From Heliorestis convoluta (GTDB lineage: Bacteria; Bacillota; Desulfitobacteriia; Heliobacteriales; Heliobacteriaceae): 64,000 bases of DNA. A model generated the notes under the pieces. The model saw nothing but the letters and a program-made list of their open reading frames with translations. It searched no databases and was not told the origin of the DNA. Of this stretch, positions 17,744 through 26,908 are shown piece after piece. The first letter of the stretch is position 1. Each line of letters begins with the position of its first letter. The stretch covers positions 124,001 through 188,000 of the forward strand of contig NZ_CP045875.1 of the NCBI RefSeq assembly GCF_009649955.1, given 5' to 3'. The position numbers were made by a program, and so were the translations under genes.

Positions 17744-19879
17744 ATGTACATATCTCAAATAGAAATATTTAATTTTCGAAGCTTTCAACAGAACGTTATA
17801 GAATTTAATGAAGGTATGAATGTTATCATTGGACATAATAACGCGGGCAAAACTAACTTACTCAGTGCATTAGGACTTATATTTAACCAAAACCAACGGT
17901 ACCGTCCTGATGTGGAAGATTTCAATAAAAATATTCCTATATGCCACTATCTTACTAAAAATGAAAAAGGTATTTATATACCTCCTAAAATAACAATTAG
18001 TGTTTGGATTCAGGAGTCTTCCGAGTTTTCTAACGAATTATCTGATGATAATAACGTGATCTATGCGTGGAGAATTATAGTTGATAGACCATATTTGGCA
18101 AAGCTAACTTATGAGTTCTTTTTACCTGAGGGAGCAATATTTGCAAATTACCAGAAGGACATTCAAAAATTAGTAGATGAAAAAAAAGATATTGAAATTG
18201 ATTTTTGGGATTTGTTAAAAAGAAAATATATCAGAAAATACATTTCGAGAATTTATGGGGGAGATGAAAAATTAAGAAATAGAGCGAATTCAGAAGAATT
18301 AAGTAAATTTGATTATCAATTTTTAGATGCTATTAGAGATGTTGAAAAAAAACTATTAACAGGTAAAAATATTTTGCTTAAAGAAGTATTAACTTATTTC
18401 CTGGATTACCAGTTAGAAGGAGAGAATGATGCGGAATTACAAGATGAAAGAGAAAAAAGATATGAAAATTTTCGAGAAGAATCAGGAAAGCTTATTAAAA
18501 GTTTAAAGGAGCGAATCCATACCGAACCAATCTTAGATTATGCAAAAAATGTTGGAGCATCCATTGAAGGAATCCCTAATTTTGAAGGGCGAATTAATGA
18601 GGTCGAATTATTTTCTGCATTAAGCCTAATAATTGAAAAGGAGACCGGAATAAAGATACCTGTTACGCATAATGGATTAGGTTATAACAATCTGATTTAC
18701 ATGTCTATTTTACTAGCAAAAATGCAAATGCAGTGTACAGATTATGTAAATGAAGATGAACAAAAAGTATTTCCTATGTTACTTATAGAAGAACCCGAAG
18801 CTCATCTTCATCCTGCAATGCAATACAAATTTCTCAAATTTTTAAAACAAAAACTAAAAGAAAAAGACAAAGTTAGACAGATATTCATTACTACTCATTC
18901 CACTCATATTACTGCAGCAGTTGATTTAGACGAAATAATTATTTTGAATATTGCTCAACAGCAAAAGTTAAATGTATCTTACCCAGGAAAAGTTTTTGAT
19001 TTAGACTCAGAGGAAGATAAAAAGTCAAAAGCGTATGTTAAAAGGTTCTTAGATGCAACGAAATCGGATATGCTTTTTGCTAAAAGTATCATCATGGTTG
19101 AAGGGATTGCTGAACAACTATTGTTATCTTGTTTTGCAGATTATGTGAAAAAGGAAAAGCATATACCAGTCTCTTTAGAAGATAATCATGTTTGTGTCGT
19201 CAATATAAGTGGTAGGTACTTCAATCATTTTCTGAAGCTATTTTATTATGCAGAGCAGGATCCATTAAGAAAATCTGCAATTAATAAAAGGATATCTTGT
19301 ATTACAGATACAGATCCTACTAAAAGAAAAATAGAAAAGAAGGCAAAAAATACCAAGTGCTTCCCATTCGAATTACAATCCAACCCTAAAGAGTATACCT
19401 ATAAGGATGAATCAACCGTGCTTTTTGAATTAAAGCAAAAACAAAAAGATCATAATAATATTCGTATATTTTCTCAACTTAAGGGTAAAGGAAAGACATT
19501 TGAATATGAACTAGCCTATTGGAACCCAACTTGTCAACTACTGTTGACAGATTATGTGTCCAACAGGAATGAACTGGAGTCATTGATGTCATTATACTTG
19601 GATGGAAAAGACCTAGATGAAATGTTAACAAGAGTAAAATCAGAAAAACTGATTTCAAAAATTAAAGCAGCACCTCAAACCTGGGAAGAAAAAGAAAAGA
19701 AGAAAGCTCTCATTGCAGCAAGGTATTTGCAATCAGTTGAAAGCAACAAAGGTGAACATGCACTTGAATTAGCATATCAATTAAGAAAAAATCTCGAAAA
19801 GGGACAGCCAGTCAGTTTTAGAGTTCCACCATACATTGAAGAAGCAATACTCTGGGCTTGCGGTCAAGAGGAGGGATAG
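17744..19879 (+). CDS. gajA: Gabija nuclease GajA (OLD-family ATPase-TOPRIM)
   Basis: ABC-type ATPase joined to a TOPRIM nuclease. Walker A GHNNAGKTNL at residues 30-39, signature and Walker B region with LLIEEPEAHLHP near 348, and switch histidine TTHSTH. The TOPRIM part has MVEGIAEQL near 451 (catalytic glutamates) and the aspartate pair in ITDTDP near 520. Immediate pairing with a UvrD-type helicase marks a class 2 OLD, i.e. Gabija, in which GajA nicks phage DNA when nucleotides are depleted. At 711 residues it is longer than the B. cereus protein of about 580. The stop is one base from the gajB start. Confidence 0.9.
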   Translation: MYISQIEIFNFRSFQQNVIEFNEGMNVIIGHNNAGKTNLLSALGLIFNQNQRYRPDVEDFNKNIPICHYLTKNEKGIYIPPKITISVWIQESSEFSNELSDDNNVIYAWRIIVDRPYLAKLTYEFFLPEGAIFANYQKDIQKLVDEKKDIEIDFWDLLKRKYIRKYISRIYGGDEKLRNRANSEELSKFDYQFLDAIRDVEKKLLTGKNILLKEVLTYFLDYQLEGENDAELQDEREKRYENFREESGKLIKSLKERIHTEPILDYAKNVGASIEGIPNFEGRINEVELFSALSLIIEKETGIKIPVTHNGLGYNNLIYMSILLAKMQMQCTDYVNEDEQKVFPMLLIEEPEAHLHPAMQYKFLKFLKQKLKEKDKVRQIFITTHSTHITAAVDLDEIIILNIAQQQKLNVSYPGKVFDLDSEEDKKSKAYVKRFLDATKSDMLFAKSIIMVEGIAEQLLLSCFADYVKKEKHIPVSLEDNHVCVVNISGRYFNHFLKLFYYAEQDPLRKSAINKRISCITDTDPTKRKIEKKAKNTKCFPFELQSNPKEYTYKDESTVLFELKQKQKDHNNIRIFSQLKGKGKTFEYELAYWNPTCQLLLTDYVSNRNELESLMSLYLDGKDLDEMLTRVKSEKLISKIKAAPQTWEEKEKKKALIAARYLQSVESNKGEHALELAYQLRKNLEKGQPVSFRVPPYIEEAILWACGQEEG

Positions 19880-19880
19880 T

Positions 19881-21635
19881 ATGGAGGAAAAAATCGATTC
19901 AAATACTACTATTCATATTGAGCAGCATTTTAAGATTATTGCTGGGCCAGGTGCTGGTAAAACTCATTGGTTAACAAATCATGTAAAAAACGTTCTGCAA
20001 AACTCAACACGATTAGGCCGTACAGCTAAGATAGCTTGCATTACCTATACAAATGTGGCTTCGGAAGAAATACGTTTAAGATTAGGTGAGACTGTTGGAG
20101 AAAAAGTTGAAATAGGAACTATACATAACTTCTTATATAAATATATTGTTAAGCCCTATGGATTTTTACTTAAAGACGAAGAGGGGATTAATTTAATTAA
20201 TCTTGAAAAAATGGATGGTCATGATGAGCATATACCAAATATCTCAATAATAAAGAAATGGATCGATAGTGAATTAGGTCGTAGAAGATTTTATTTACTT
20301 AACGATGATCGCATTGAAAGGTTCCTACAGTGTCTAAAAAACTTTGATTGGATTTTAGAGCAAGATGATTGTCTAAATTTTCAATTGAGATCAGAATACA
20401 AGAAGACTGCAAGTAATATTCGACTTCCAAAATTGACTCAAAAACAACTCCTTACGTACAAGAAGTATTATTGGAATAAAGGTCAAATTCATCATGAAGA
20501 TGTCCTTTATCTTGCTTATAGGATACTAAAAGAGAAACCAAGTGTAATAAAATTTTTAAGTTATAAATTTCCTTATCTTTTCATTGATGAATTTCAAGAT
20601 ACCAATCCTATTCAAACTTCAATTGTAAGAAGATTAGCGGCTGAAAAAACTATCGTTGGTGTGATTGGTGATAGTACACAGTCAATATATAAGTTTCAAG
20701 GAGCTAAGAGAGAAGACTTTGAGGTTTTTGAACTTAATGAATTAAAAGAATACTACATGCCGGATAATCGACGTAGTACAAATAATATTGTGAAATTTCT
20801 ACAAAACATTCGTGACGATGAATTAGTTCAAAAAGCAAAAAAGAATAGAGAAGGTGCTAAAGTAACCGTATTAGTTGGCGATCAATCAAAAGCTCTACAA
20901 TATGTAAGCAAGATAGATCATAAAGCGTGTGTATTAGCAAGAAATAACGAAACCGTAAGACAATTGAAATACTCATCAACTCAGGAACTAGGGGATCTAT
21001 GGGTTCGTTCAAGAGTTATTGATAGTAACTTTCAACGACAAATGTTTATTTACTATGCTGTATTTGCTGTAGAATTAATAGAACAAAAAAAATATGAAGA
21101 AGCTTTGAGTCTAATGAAAAAAATATTCAATTATCATGCGAATGGCAGTAAAATTACCCAAAAGAAAAAAAGAAGCTTTGCTATTCAAACAATAGAGAGG
21201 CTTTATTCCTTAAGAAATCAAAACTATAAGAAAACACTATATGAATACCATAATGTTACATTAGAAGAGATCTTAGAGCGATTTGATGTTGAATCACCGA
21301 GTGCTAAAATCACAAAAAGAGGGAAAAAGTTTTTCGAATTTGCTAATCAATATACATATCAACATATGGTTCAGTCTTTACGTTTACAAGAAGATGAAAG
21401 TCTGATTAGGACCATCCATAAGGCCAAGGGATGTGAATTTAATACTGTCTTAGTGGTATTAGAGAAAAAGAATTTAAGATATTTATTTGAACCGAAAATT
21501 GATTCGATTGATGATGATACAAGAATTTTGTATGTAGGTTTTAGTAGGGCAAAGGAAAAATTGTATATAAATATTCCCTATTTAGCTGATGATAAACATT
21601 CAATATTATCAGAATGTGAAATTATTGATATTTAA
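19881..21635 (+). CDS. gajB: Gabija helicase GajB (UvrD/PcrA-like)
   Basis: Superfamily 1 helicase-like ATPase that partners GajA. Motif I AGPGAGKTHWL near residue 21, motif II LFIDEFQDTNP near 234, motif III GDSTQSIYKFQGA near 263, and C-terminal motifs TIHKAKGCEF near 510 and ILYVGFSRAKEKLY. The ATG at 19881 follows AGAGGAGGGA and is preferred to an upstream in-frame ATG at 19836 inside gajA; this gives 584 residues. The one-base gap to gajA implies coupled translation. The composition is strongly AT-rich compared with the chromosomal genes at the left, as expected of transferred defence genes. Confidence 0.9.
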   Translation: MEEKIDSNTTIHIEQHFKIIAGPGAGKTHWLTNHVKNVLQNSTRLGRTAKIACITYTNVASEEIRLRLGETVGEKVEIGTIHNFLYKYIVKPYGFLLKDEEGINLINLEKMDGHDEHIPNISIIKKWIDSELGRRRFYLLNDDRIERFLQCLKNFDWILEQDDCLNFQLRSEYKKTASNIRLPKLTQKQLLTYKKYYWNKGQIHHEDVLYLAYRILKEKPSVIKFLSYKFPYLFIDEFQDTNPIQTSIVRRLAAEKTIVGVIGDSTQSIYKFQGAKREDFEVFELNELKEYYMPDNRRSTNNIVKFLQNIRDDELVQKAKKNREGAKVTVLVGDQSKALQYVSKIDHKACVLARNNETVRQLKYSSTQELGDLWVRSRVIDSNFQRQMFIYYAVFAVELIEQKKYEEALSLMKKIFNYHANGSKITQKKKRSFAIQTIERLYSLRNQNYKKTLYEYHNVTLEEILERFDVESPSAKITKRGKKFFEFANQYTYQHMVQSLRLQEDESLIRTIHKAKGCEFNTVLVVLEKKNLRYLFEPKIDSIDDDTRILYVGFSRAKEKLYINIPYLADDKHSILSECEIIDI

Positions 21636-21713
21636 AAATTGAAACTTTTAAGTGAATATCAATGATTAAACATTGACGGTTAATCTTCATTTTATGTAAA
21701 ATTATCAATCTGT

Positions 21714-21822
21714 TTGATTACTGACGAATGTTGCCCTAGAGTATATAAGTTTAAGCATTAAAGACTTTTAGTTTTTTAAGTATTCTTTCACGAAAGCAAC
21801 CAAGTGGCTGGTTTGTGTGTTT
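21714..21822 (+). promoter_or_regulatory. Degraded copy of the promoter plus two-stem RNA cassette
   Basis: GCAACC (21796-21801), four bases, then GGCTGGTTTGTGT (21806 on) match the 3' half of RNA element C almost exactly, but the 5' arms are replaced by unrelated AT-rich sequence, so the fold is lost. Upstream, TTGATT at 21714 and TATATA at 21742 keep the 22-bp spacing. A TGACGAA (consensus 0A box) lies between them at 21722. Confidence 0.45.
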
Positions 21823-21921
21823 AGTAGAGGAAAAGGTTATCATTCGCTCATCGTCTGGGATTGGCATTACAATTTGGAGAGGTTTTAATGATTGTTGTGG
21901 ATTTTAGAAAGGGGTTATTTA

Positions 21922-21987
21922 ATGCAGGTATTTTACTTTATCCTTTTTATAATAGTTTTTATTGTGTTTTCTATTATTTTCAATTAA
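21922..21987 (+). CDS. 21-residue hydrophobic transmembrane peptide
   Basis: AAAGGGG followed by an ATG encodes a 21-residue peptide from MQVFYFIL to FSIIFN with no charged residue, long enough for one membrane helix. Size and composition resemble type I toxin peptides and other small membrane regulators. No antisense RNA is evident by eye. It follows the degraded promoter/RNA cassette, just as other small open frames follow the intact copies. Confidence 0.4.
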   Translation: MQVFYFILFIIVFIVFSIIFN

Positions 21988-22189
21988 CGTCATATAAAAA
22001 ATAGAGTTACTTCTTTTAATTACATTACTTATATATACGAAGACCAGAAGAGTATATATAAATGAAAGCCGTTATACATGTGAAATATAAATACATAGTA
22101 AGTGTTGATGGATTACAGAACCTAGAAGAAAAAATAAACTACAGAAGAATTGCAAGTAATAACAATACTTACATAAAGGTGGGGGTAAA

Positions 22190-23272
22190 ATGCAGATTGA
22201 CTTTCATCATGGTGTGATCTATGTACTTGCTCGATTGGCAGGTTTTGAAAAAAGAGATGCAGATATTATTGCTTACTGCTCACAATACGTAGATGATGCA
22301 ACTCTTAATGTTCCCATCCGATTTCTAGACGGTGCACTTTACAAGCCATTACAGTCGGCGCATAAAATGCTTGACTATCGAAACTTTAACGACTTAGCAT
22401 ATTCATTAGTTTGGATCCCTTTTCATTTTCTTCCTGGCAACGGCAATTTAACAGCCAGTGAAGGGAAAGAGCTTGACTATGTTAAAAGGATAATATGCAG
22501 AAAAAATAGTCCGTTAGCTCAAGATATGATACGAGATTGTATCGAAAAGAAAAGCGAAACAACGGGGCTCTATCGTTTTGGAATCGCATTGCATACTTAT
22601 GCGGATACTTGGGCACACCAAGGTTTTGCAGGAATTCAAAGTGAAGTAAATAAGGTTAAATACTTACGTAGAAATAAGATCGACGAGAAACTCATAGATA
22701 AGTTATCGACGTTTTTTGGCAGCAACTTTGATAAAGCTCAAGGTATATTCTTAAATGCAGCTCTTCCTTTAGGTCACGGAACAGTTCTGAGTTATCCAGA
22801 TCGACCTTATCTCACATGGAGTTACGAAGATCATCAAGGAAGCGAGATCCTCAAGAATAATCCCGAAATTTATATGGAAGCTGTTGACCATATTTATGAG
22901 GCCATGAAAAGATATCTAATAGATAATCCTTATGCAGACGTTGAGGGAGTGCCTTCTGAGGAGCGAAAGAAAATTGAGGATTACTTACGAACTATTGATT
23001 TTACAAGTGGTGAGGAACGCCATCGGGAATGGTTAAAATTAATACGGGAAGGCAAGTTTTCTTTTGGACCAGAATATGTAAGCTATGCAAGTGATGGAAG
23101 AGGTTCATGGGAGTTTGAAATTACAAATGGCTATGATGTTGAAACAGATATAATAAACTCTCACAAATTTTTTGAAACAAGTCATTGGAGATACTTCTAT
23201 GACGCTATTAGAGATCACTACTACTTCCTATTACGCAAACTCTTTCCGAAATATGGCTTGCTAATTGCCTAG
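22190..23272 (+). CDS. DUF6765 family protein
   Basis: A 360-residue soluble protein. MQIDFHHGVIYVLARLAGF at the start and ALHTYADTWAHQGFAG near residue 140 are typical of this uncharacterised family. The spaced histidines and aspartates (DFHH, HTYAD, H near 203) resemble the metal site of zinc-dependent phospholipase C folds, so a metal-dependent hydrolase is possible but unproven. AAAGGTGGGGG precedes the ATG. It stands alone between Gabija and the LexA-like gene. Confidence 0.75.
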   Translation: MQIDFHHGVIYVLARLAGFEKRDADIIAYCSQYVDDATLNVPIRFLDGALYKPLQSAHKMLDYRNFNDLAYSLVWIPFHFLPGNGNLTASEGKELDYVKRIICRKNSPLAQDMIRDCIEKKSETTGLYRFGIALHTYADTWAHQGFAGIQSEVNKVKYLRRNKIDEKLIDKLSTFFGSNFDKAQGIFLNAALPLGHGTVLSYPDRPYLTWSYEDHQGSEILKNNPEIYMEAVDHIYEAMKRYLIDNPYADVEGVPSEERKKIEDYLRTIDFTSGEERHREWLKLIREGKFSFGPEYVSYASDGRGSWEFEITNGYDVETDIINSHKFFETSHWRYFYDAIRDHYYFLLRKLFPKYGLLIA

Positions 23273-23368
23273 TTTAACAAACAAACATATCAAAAGAGTA
23301 TGAGGAAGTAATTCCGGGATACTAACCTATAAGAAATATCAGATATTAAAAATCAGAATCTTACAATA

Positions 23369-23402
23369 TTCGACAGGATTTTACCCTTTGATATGGTATA
23401 AT
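23369..23402 (+). promoter_or_regulatory. Promoter C: reversed 0A box, 22-bp spacer, -10
   Basis: TTCGACA at 23369 and consensus TATAAT at 23397 are separated by exactly 22 bases, as in promoter A. The shared block ATTCGACAGGATTTT shows common descent. It drives RNA element C and then the LexA-type gene at 23513. Confidence 0.6.
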
Positions 23403-23421
23403 TTTATTGTATTGATAAAGA

Positions 23422-23476
23422 AAAACCAGCCTGGTGGTTGTTCCTAGCAACCATATGGCTGGTTTGTGTTTTTTCC
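23422..23476 (+). ncRNA. Two-stem RNA element, copy C
   Basis: Outer stem AACCAGCC (23424-23431) with GGCTGGTT (23457-23464); inner stem GGTTG (23436-23440) with CAACC (23448-23452) around a 7-base loop TTCCTAG. GTGTTTTTTCC follows. The RNA begins about 20 bases after the -10 and ends about 40 bases before the LexA-type gene, so it could act as an attenuator of that gene or as a free small RNA of about 60-70 bases. Confidence 0.65.
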
Positions 23477-23512
23477 TAAAAAAGTCTTGCATAAAAAGCA
23501 GGAGTGATCTTT

Positions 23513-23917
23513 ATGGAATTAACCCGTCAAGAAAAAAATGTTTTGGCGTTCATACAGAAATACGTTTCAGAACATAGTTATCCGCCTTCAATTCGGGAAA
23601 TTTCTGATGCAGTAAATTTGAAGTCAACGTCTAGTATACATAGATATATTAAAATACTTGAAAGTAAAGGACATTTACATGTGGACCCTAATAAACCGCG
23701 AACTATTGTGCTCAAAACTGATGAAGAATTTGAGTTAGAACCAGAGATTGAACCAGAACCAGTGACCATTACCATTGAGGGTAATACGCTTTCTATGGTG
23801 GAAGATTGTATGAGGAAGAAAAATATTTCATTTAAAGATGCGACTTGTTATCTTATCAGTATAGGATGGAAAGCTGATCATTTGGTTAATGAAATTGTCC
23901 CAAAAAAGGATGAGTGA
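23513..23917 (+). CDS. Stand-alone LexA-type winged-helix DNA-binding protein
   Basis: Residues about 1-65 match the LexA N-terminal DNA-binding domain: LTRQEKNVLAFIQKYV, YPPSIREISDAVNLKS, SSIHRYIKILESKGHL. The S24 self-cleaving peptidase domain of LexA is absent; instead a Glu-Pro repeat (EFELEPEIEPEP) leads to a 50-residue C-terminal domain (TLSMVEDCMRKKNISFKDA to NEIVPKKDE). It may be a repressor without SOS-type cleavage, perhaps of its own 0A-box promoter. AGGAG sits 8 bases before the ATG at 23513, so the GTG at 23504 is rejected. A decayed paralogue lies at 16060. Confidence 0.8.
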   Translation: MELTRQEKNVLAFIQKYVSEHSYPPSIREISDAVNLKSTSSIHRYIKILESKGHLHVDPNKPRTIVLKTDEEFELEPEIEPEPVTITIEGNTLSMVEDCMRKKNISFKDATCYLISIGWKADHLVNEIVPKKDE

Positions 23918-24084
23918 GTTGGTTTAGAGCAGACAAGTTTTGAACTACTACGAGAAAAGCGGAGAGACCTCAAAGTGTATCAAATCTTTCTTGTCAAAAG
24001 TCTCTACTCAATCAAATTGAAGAGTGCAAAGCATTGCTAGTTTAAGAATAAATTAAATTTTTGGACTTAAAAGGATGTGAGACT

Positions 24085-25479
24085 ATGTTTGAGAAGGAAA
24101 AAAGCAAAATAAAATATGATCTTGATGAATTTATCATTTGTTTTGATAGTAATGTGTGGCTTGACATGTATAAACTTCCTCCAGCAATAATCGAAGACAT
24201 CATAATTGCTATTTCTAACAACGTCCAATATTTTTGGTTGCCAAATCAAGTATATATTGAGTTCACTCAGAACGTCATTAAAAATCGAGATTACACAATT
24301 AATCGTTACAAAAATATAATTGAAAATAGTTGCCAGCAACTAAATGATGCCAAAAATAAAATTAATCAAGAATTGAAAAACTTATACACAAGCAATATAT
24401 TAACCAACGATTATTTTAATCAAAAGTTTTTAAATGAAATTGACACTTTACGAAGTAATTTTAAGAGCGATTTATCAATCTTGGCATCTGAATATGAAAA
24501 AGATCTAAAAGTAATTTCTAATGATAATGATATTATTTCAGATTTAGTTGAAGAGCTTAATGAATTAAGAAGTGAAAAGCCTTTTTCCACAAAAGAACTC
24601 TTGTCTCTATACGTAGAAGGAGAAACTCGCTTTAAATATAAGCTTCCTCCTGGATACACAGATGAAAAGAAAGAGAAAAAGAATAATCAAGAAAATAGTA
24701 ACGATTATTTAGTAAAAAAATATGGAGACTTAATAATCTGGAAAGAAATCCTTCGATTAATGAAAAATAGCGAAAAAAACTTACTATTTGTACAAAATGA
24801 GAAGAAAACAGACTGGTGGGAATCCTATAAATCAAAAAAAATAAACAAGTTTTTAGTTCAAGAGTATTCTGAAGTAACCAATAATAAAAGTAAAATATAC
24901 ATGGTTGATTTCGTGGAATTTTTAAGTTTATGTGGTAAAGAATTTGGATTAGAGGCTGAAACTATTAATGACTTGGTTGCTAAAGCAAAACTAGAAAAAG
25001 ATGTTCTGGAATATATTGAATTTAACAAGCTAAATATTTTAGAAGAACAATTAGAAAATAAATATTTGAATGATAGCAATAAGCTGTATGATTTATTAAT
25101 TGATTTTAGTTTTTTCGGTGGTTCAGTTAGTGATGTAGAATGTACAGAATTATTAAATATAAATATGTTAAATAGTGAGATAGTATTTGATAAAGCTTGG
25201 GAAGAAAAATATATAAAATTCGAATTTGAAGTTGAATTTAATTCATATATTACATCTTATGTAAATAAGTATGTTTGTCATAGTGGACAAGCCATTACAA
25301 AGTTTAAGATAAATTCTAAAATAGATTTTACGATTAACTATATTCATTTAAAAGCGAATCCCTCTGCAGCATTTGAAATCATTGATTGTGAATTTTATGA
25401 TGAGGAATTGGTTGAATCTCATAGTAATGAGTATGAGATCGACGTAGATGTAGATGAAGACTTATTTAGAGACAGATAG
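24085..25479 (+). CDS. PIN-like domain nuclease (PIN_8 type)
   Basis: A 464-residue protein whose first 250 residues match PIN-like RNases of the PIN_8 type: FDSNVWLDMY near residue 19, YGDLIIWKEIL near 211 and FVQNEKKTDWW near 235. The first and second acidic sites and the terminal DWW are kept; the usual aspartate before KK is N-E here. A long coiled-coil insert (about 85-180) is typical. The remaining 200 residues are unrecognised. Such proteins are frequent in defence islands as presumed RNA-cleaving effectors. AAAGGATGTG precedes the ATG at 24085; the TTG at 24061 lies upstream of that site. Confidence 0.75.
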   Translation: MFEKEKSKIKYDLDEFIICFDSNVWLDMYKLPPAIIEDIIIAISNNVQYFWLPNQVYIEFTQNVIKNRDYTINRYKNIIENSCQQLNDAKNKINQELKNLYTSNILTNDYFNQKFLNEIDTLRSNFKSDLSILASEYEKDLKVISNDNDIISDLVEELNELRSEKPFSTKELLSLYVEGETRFKYKLPPGYTDEKKEKKNNQENSNDYLVKKYGDLIIWKEILRLMKNSEKNLLFVQNEKKTDWWESYKSKKINKFLVQEYSEVTNNKSKIYMVDFVEFLSLCGKEFGLEAETINDLVAKAKLEKDVLEYIEFNKLNILEEQLENKYLNDSNKLYDLLIDFSFFGGSVSDVECTELLNINMLNSEIVFDKAWEEKYIKFEFEVEFNSYITSYVNKYVCHSGQAITKFKINSKIDFTINYIHLKANPSAAFEIIDCEFYDEELVESHSNEYEIDVDVDEDLFRDR

Positions 25480-25715
25480 GATTTTATATTATGCCAAAAA
25501 AGAGCGACCAGCCAACATACAGAGGATATTTAAGAAAATTCTTGGGGCTGTCATACAGTTATATATGGTTTATCAGTAAGAAATAAGTTAGGAGACGCTC
25601 ATGGCAAGACCGAACATAGTCCTAAGCCTTCTCCAAGCCATACGGAATTAGTAGCTTAATCTGCAGGAGCTATGGCAGTTTTTTAGGATGTCTGAGTTGC
25701 TTAGGAGGGAGAAGC
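25480..25715. other. Intergenic region with small open frames
   Basis: A 31-codon frame at 25491-25586 begins MPKKSDQPTYRGYLRKF but has no clear ribosome site. Nothing else is supported. This and the broken genes to the right suggest a decaying stretch. Confidence 0.4.
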
Positions 25716-26699
25716 TTGAATTACTACGAAAAGTGTATCAACTCTTTCTTGTCCAATGTCTCTACGAAGATGTCTGCACTTTATCTTCCAGTTATGTTTC
25801 TTTCGTTGATTGAACTATTGGAAGATCACTACAAATTTGATGTTGTTTACGGAGATCATATTCAAGTGACAAACACTAGAGTAAAAATCTCCTATTCATT
25901 GATAACTTCCTACTTCTTATCCTATCTGCTACGAATTAGAAAAGAGATTCCCTCTATCAAAATGGCACCAACAAAAAATAAGACACATGATGAAGCCTTT
26001 ATCGAGGATCAGCAAGGCTTAAAGATCTTGCTTTAACAGGTCAGATTCTTTTTTCACCTCTCTTTGAGCAAAGAGGGAAGACCGTTCTTGGTCGGATGAG
26101 AAAGTCTGATAACGTTTTTCCCGTTTTTGAGAGACATTGTCCGATTTTAGCCTGTGAAAAGATTCATATAGAAATGGATATTGCAGCCGTTGATGCCATA
26201 ACAAGCAATTCTGTGCTGTACACTTCTATGGGTGAGTTAATTTGCTTTCAGTACCTTAGTAGGATCTCCTATAATTACGATTTGCGTGAGAAAATCGAGC
26301 AATACTTCATCCGAAGGTGATAGCCGTGTGGACTTTCCGAGCAAAGCAAAGTCTTATGTAATTGATTTTCAAGAGAACCGTTGTTATTACTGTGAACGAG
26401 TATTAGATGGTAGTTCCTCTAAAAGTCAACCAAGGGCAGATCACTTTATACCCTGGGTTTTTGTAAAGACATCAACTTTAGAAAATCTTATTTATGCTTG
26501 TAACGACTGCAATGGAACTAAGCTTCATCGATTGCCTAAATTGGTTTATTTCAATAAACTCTTGCAACGGAATGCTTCTAACGGAGATTTTATATTGAGT
26601 TATCCTGAGCAGATTCCTAACTGGACAGAACGTGTTGAGAGATGGGTTAAGAATTATCATCAGGCATCGGAACAGTTGAGTACGGGGTGGGGGCCATGA
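25716..26699 (+). pseudogene. HNH endonuclease gene broken by two frameshifts
   Basis: Three frames join into one protein. Frame one (25716-26036) starts at a TTG after AGGAGGGAG, NYYEKCINSFLSNVSTKMSA. Near 26012-26030 it shifts to a second frame reading LTGQILFSPLFEQRGKTVLG to about 26320. It then returns to the first frame, DSRVDFPSKAKSYVIDFQEN, with an HNH domain: CYYCERVL, ADHFIPW, NLIYACNDCN, where the two CxxC pairs hold zinc and the DH is catalytic. HNH proteins of this kind are restriction-like nucleases. The gene is either decayed or has two sequencing indels. Confidence 0.75.
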
Positions 26700-26908
26700 T
26701 AAAAGGCAATGGTAGTAACTGTATATTTTCAAAAAAATATTGCAATAAAAATTATTTAGAAAAGATTTGGAGGAAGAAGTTTAATGGACTTAAAAAAAAG
26801 ATGGCAAGCAGTCTTTATTTTCGCATGTCAAAAATTTGCCAAGCTAAAATGAGTGTAATTGATAAAAATTCAAACGAGAGTGCTCTAGTTTTTTATCCTG
26901 ATCTATAA

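Noticed and set aside
22062-22217. 51-residue frame MKAVIHVKYKYIVSVDGLQN overlapping the DUF6765 start
   Set aside because: No ribosome site and it overlaps a well-supported start; likely chance in AT-rich DNA.
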